Source: Sipunculus nudus
Lineage: Eukaryota; Annelida; Sipuncula; Golfingiida; Sipunculidae
Length of the DNA stretch: 64,000 nt
Assembly (NCBI GenBank): GCA_026874595.1
Contig: CM049316.1
Coordinates: 2,110,001 to 2,174,000, forward strand
Direction: 5' to 3'
Part shown: piece by piece, positions 61,601 through 64,000 of the stretch
Numbering within the stretch: position 1 is the first letter of the stretch
How the letters are laid out: each line of letters opens with the position of its first letter
The notes under the pieces: model-generated
What the model saw: the letters and a program-made list of their open reading frames with translations, nothing else
Databases searched by the model: none
What the model was told of the DNA's origin: nothing
Translations under genes and position numbers: made by a program

Positions 61601-62951
61601 TTACCTGGAAATCCAAACATTGGCATAGTGTTAGATGTAATTGTAAATATTCATATTCTTCCATACATTTCCTATGTACATACCAAAATTTAGGTTAGTA
61701 TTGCATAATTTGTTGAAGTTATAGGCCCAAACATAATGCACCTTGTAAAAAATCAGGATATATATTTACTCACTTAACATAAGAATGGCTGAGACTTTTT
61801 TTCAGGAATATAACATCTTAAGTTATTAGCATAAATATAAAATCAGTACCTTAAATTTTGCCCAACTTTGGCCTCGGCACGAATTTTTCCTGTAAGTACT
61901 GTGGATGTTATTTTCACAGCATGTACACATAAGAATTTAATCTGTTAAAATCTGAAATTTGAAAAATAAAAGCTGCAAATTAGGCTAGTTATTGAATTTG
62001 TTTGGAGGCTCTTGTTGTGTTCCCTCACATTGTCAAGCAGTCCACTGAGGTCACTGTAGGTCATTCAGTGTAACTCTCTATGCTTCCCAGGCTGTTATGT
62101 AATCCCATCACATGGGCAAGCCCTTTCTCTTGTTGAGCTTGATCAGGCTGCCAGCATAAATACCACAGGGAGCCTTTCTCTCCCCCCCCCCCCCATTCTG
62201 TTGACAGACCTGTACTCTAAACAAGATGAATCTTATAATTTCACATTTTTTCAGCGATGAACAGTAACAACAGAGACCCTTCCCTGACCCACCGCTTCGA
62301 TACACAGGACTAATATACAAAACAATGCCAATAATTTTAATGTTATAAAAATTCTTTTTGTTGAGACTTGGACAATTTTGATTTTTTTTTTAAAGAAAAA
62401 ATTGTTCAGGAATTTAATCCTAATATTCAAATATGGTAAAATATTAGGACCTAGTGTAAGTGCTAACTGACAAGATTTAAGAAGATATAAATACTTGGTA
62501 GCATTTCATTCATATCTCTTAAAGTTGGCGGAGCCTAGGTGTGAATAACACTGTTAAACCTAGTTTTTAAAATTAAGAATATTGGTCAAACTTTGTGGGA
62601 TTAATTTTTAACTCATATGGCCATATATTTAACTTTTGATAACTTAATTACCTTCACACATAATTTGTTTATGAAATGGAATTTTTATATGACACTTACC
62701 ATAGGCCCATTTTTTCCCTTGGTGCATCACTAAATGGTTTCAGGCCAAAGGTTTCATTTATTACACAGTCCATATGCTTCAGCTCATGTCCATTATTCTA
62801 TAATTTACAGAGTTTCATTTAAGCTGGGCTATTTTCTCTTAGCTTTTCAAATGGTAATATACATGGAAAAACCATAAGAAATAAAAATATTTTGCAGTTA
62901 CTAATATTTTCCAAAATTCAGCTGAGCGAAGTGACCCATGGGTCCCTTGTT
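55611..62951 (+). mobile_element. Hairpin-ended element split by a younger copy (56511-61062)
   Basis: Left end TTTTTAGCTCAGCTGACTAT with AAGTCATCTGAGCT and a GTCC microsatellite. Right end CAGCTGAGCGAAGTGACCCATGGGTCCCTTG (62918-62948). It is interrupted after CTCAATTTTTTATT and resumes at AAAAACCTATTTTCACATTT. It begins about 220 bp after BRD7/9 exon 5, so it probably lies in the next intron. Confidence 0.7.
56511..61062 (+). mobile_element. Long (about 4.55 kb) hairpin-ended element nested in another copy
   Basis: Left end AGCTCAGCTGACTATAAGTC at about 56513 with GTCC microsatellite at 56565-56598. Right end CAGCTGAGCGCCGTGACCCA with TAGGTCCCTTG (61030-61060). It contains poly-C runs (58067, 58351, 58899, 60057), a TC microsatellite (about 59475-59545), and the GGGTCAGGCTGGGTCAGGCA block shared, inverted, with 28600-28625. 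No transposase or helicase reading frame seen. Confidence 0.7.
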
Positions 62952-63304
62952 GGATGACATGTTGCCTAATGGATAAACACTTATTTATATATGGAGGTCT
63001 CTAATTAATGAGTGCTTACAATGACATGTAGCCTAATGAACTAACACCCATGTATAACTGGAGGTCTCCAATTACTGAGTGATTACACTAAGCATCCCGA
63101 GTAATGACCTTAAAAATTAGGTCAAGGTCAGGAGTAAATATAAGGTTCAAATCTGTCACCTTACCTGTGGCCATTACTCTGACCAAAGGTCAGTTTTGGA
63201 AAATCAGCTGTATAGGATAATTAACATGAACACATGTTGAACAAAAACAAAAGAATTCTCCAGGAGACCAAAGAAACTCCCCACTGAGAAAATCTGGGCT
63301 CTTT
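62952..63304. other. Short spacer with a local duplication
   Basis: GACATG.TGCCTAATG....AACAC and GGAGGTCTC.AATTA.TGAGTG.TTACA each occur twice within about 70 bp (62955-63090), a small tandem duplication. No gene. Confidence 0.5.
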
Positions 63305-63517
63305 TTTAAGCTCAGCTGACTATAAGTCATCTAATTAAGCTTTAGCTATTGTCCTTTGGCAATCTTCAGGCTGTCTGTATATCCGTAAACAAGGCACTTT
63401 TCTTAAACTGTTGGACCTACAAATCCATATCTGTTTTTAAAATTTCTCTCTGGACAGTCAGTGTCTGTCATAAACATGATAAAGTTTCATTCAACTGTTT
63501 GACTATGGTTACCTGTT
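63305..63517 (+). repeat. Degenerate hairpin-element left end
   Basis: TTTAAGCTCAGCTGACTATA followed by AGTCATCTAATTAAGCTTTAG resembles the hairpin end of the family with several changes. The GTCC microsatellite is reduced to a few units. Confidence 0.55.
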
Positions 63518-63870
63518 TGGAGAGTGATGGTTTAATGGTTAAAGTGCTGGGCTTGTAACCACAAAGTTGTAGGTTCATTTCCCATTCTGACCACCTTCCA
63601 TGCTATGGCTGCCAGCCAAAGTATTTACCACAAGGATGTGTTCTCAATCCAGGAGTAAATGGCTGCTGGTCATGGGATGGCAGGCAAATGTAGAACAAAT
63701 AACCTCCTAACACCTATTGTGGCTGCTTGGGTTTTATGTATTGATGGGCTAAGATAATGGTACAGCAATACATATATTTAGATACCGGTGTTATACTGGT
63801 AGAAGCCCAAGTGGGGAGAAGGAAATTCCATGAGTTCACTTTTGTTGTTATAACTGGAATTTGTTATAAA
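63518..63870 (+). repeat. tRNA-Thr-like SINE
   Basis: Head: GATGGTTTAATGGTTAAAGTGC (box A-like), anticodon-loop-like CTTGTAACC (TGT, threonine-type) and GTAGGTTCATTTCCC (box B-like), with conventional tRNA spacing. A non-tRNA body follows with CATGGGATGGCAGGC. Pairing is imperfect, so it is a SINE rather than a tRNA gene. Confidence 0.7.
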
Positions 63871-64000
63871 TTGGAAAGGCAAGGAATCGGTGCACTTTTG
63901 TTGCATTTCAGCCTTGTGTATTCAGGAAATTATGAAAGAACTAGTAAAACAATAAAAATTACAGACAGTGATCTGTTTTGCAGCATAATGTATTGGCAGA

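Overview
This is eukaryotic (metazoan) genomic DNA: AT-rich, intron-rich and about two-thirds repeats. Most probably it is from a mollusc or another lophotrochozoan. That is an inference from the abundant short 'AAGGTCAAAGGTCAAGGTCACAG'-type repeats, the poly-G/C runs and the intron structure; it is not proven. There are no operons, CRISPR arrays or prokaryotic features.

Two genuine protein-coding genes are present, in head-to-head (divergent) orientation. (1) DHODH, mitochondrial class-2 dihydroorotate dehydrogenase, lies on the minus strand. Eight exons (43680 down to 24931) join in frame through canonical GT/AG sites into 389 codons plus a stop. Only a short first exon carrying the initiator Met is not placed. 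(2) The 5' half of a BRD7/BRD9-type bromodomain gene lies on the plus strand. Five exons (47262 to 55390) give 249 in-frame codons, including most of a bromodomain. The rest of the gene is beyond 55390 and no further exon was seen up to 64000.

Region by region: 1-1150, AT-rich and featureless. 1150-7660, an old tandem segmental duplication, the left block split by a transposable element (2700-4622). 7660-10345, microsatellites and a dead non-LTR reverse transcriptase fragment. 10346-12350, a hairpin-ended repeat element. 12970-15680, several tandem arrays and a tRNA-derived SINE. 16440-20930 and 21297-23930, nested and single copies of the hairpin-ended family. 24577-43680, DHODH with introns full of the same family and a 44-bp minisatellite. 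43690-47261, the divergent intergenic/promoter interval. 47262-55390, BRD7/9 exons, with two elements bearing 8-bp target duplications in intron 1. 55611-62951, another nested pair of hairpin-ended elements. 63305-end, a degenerate repeat plus a tRNA-Thr-like SINE.

Most noteworthy: the ~1.4-kb minisatellite abutting DHODH exon 7 is built from the exon's own last ~38 coding bases plus its 5' splice site, so it is an array of about 31 decoy splice donors. An 82-bp duplication of an exon end plus donor also occurs in BRD7/9 exon 2. The dominant repeat family has a terminal hairpin, a palindromic opposite end, subterminal inverted repeats, insertion into T runs supported by internal empty sites, and arrays of nuclear-receptor-like AGGTCA sites. 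It resembles Helentron-associated (HINE/pearl-type) elements.
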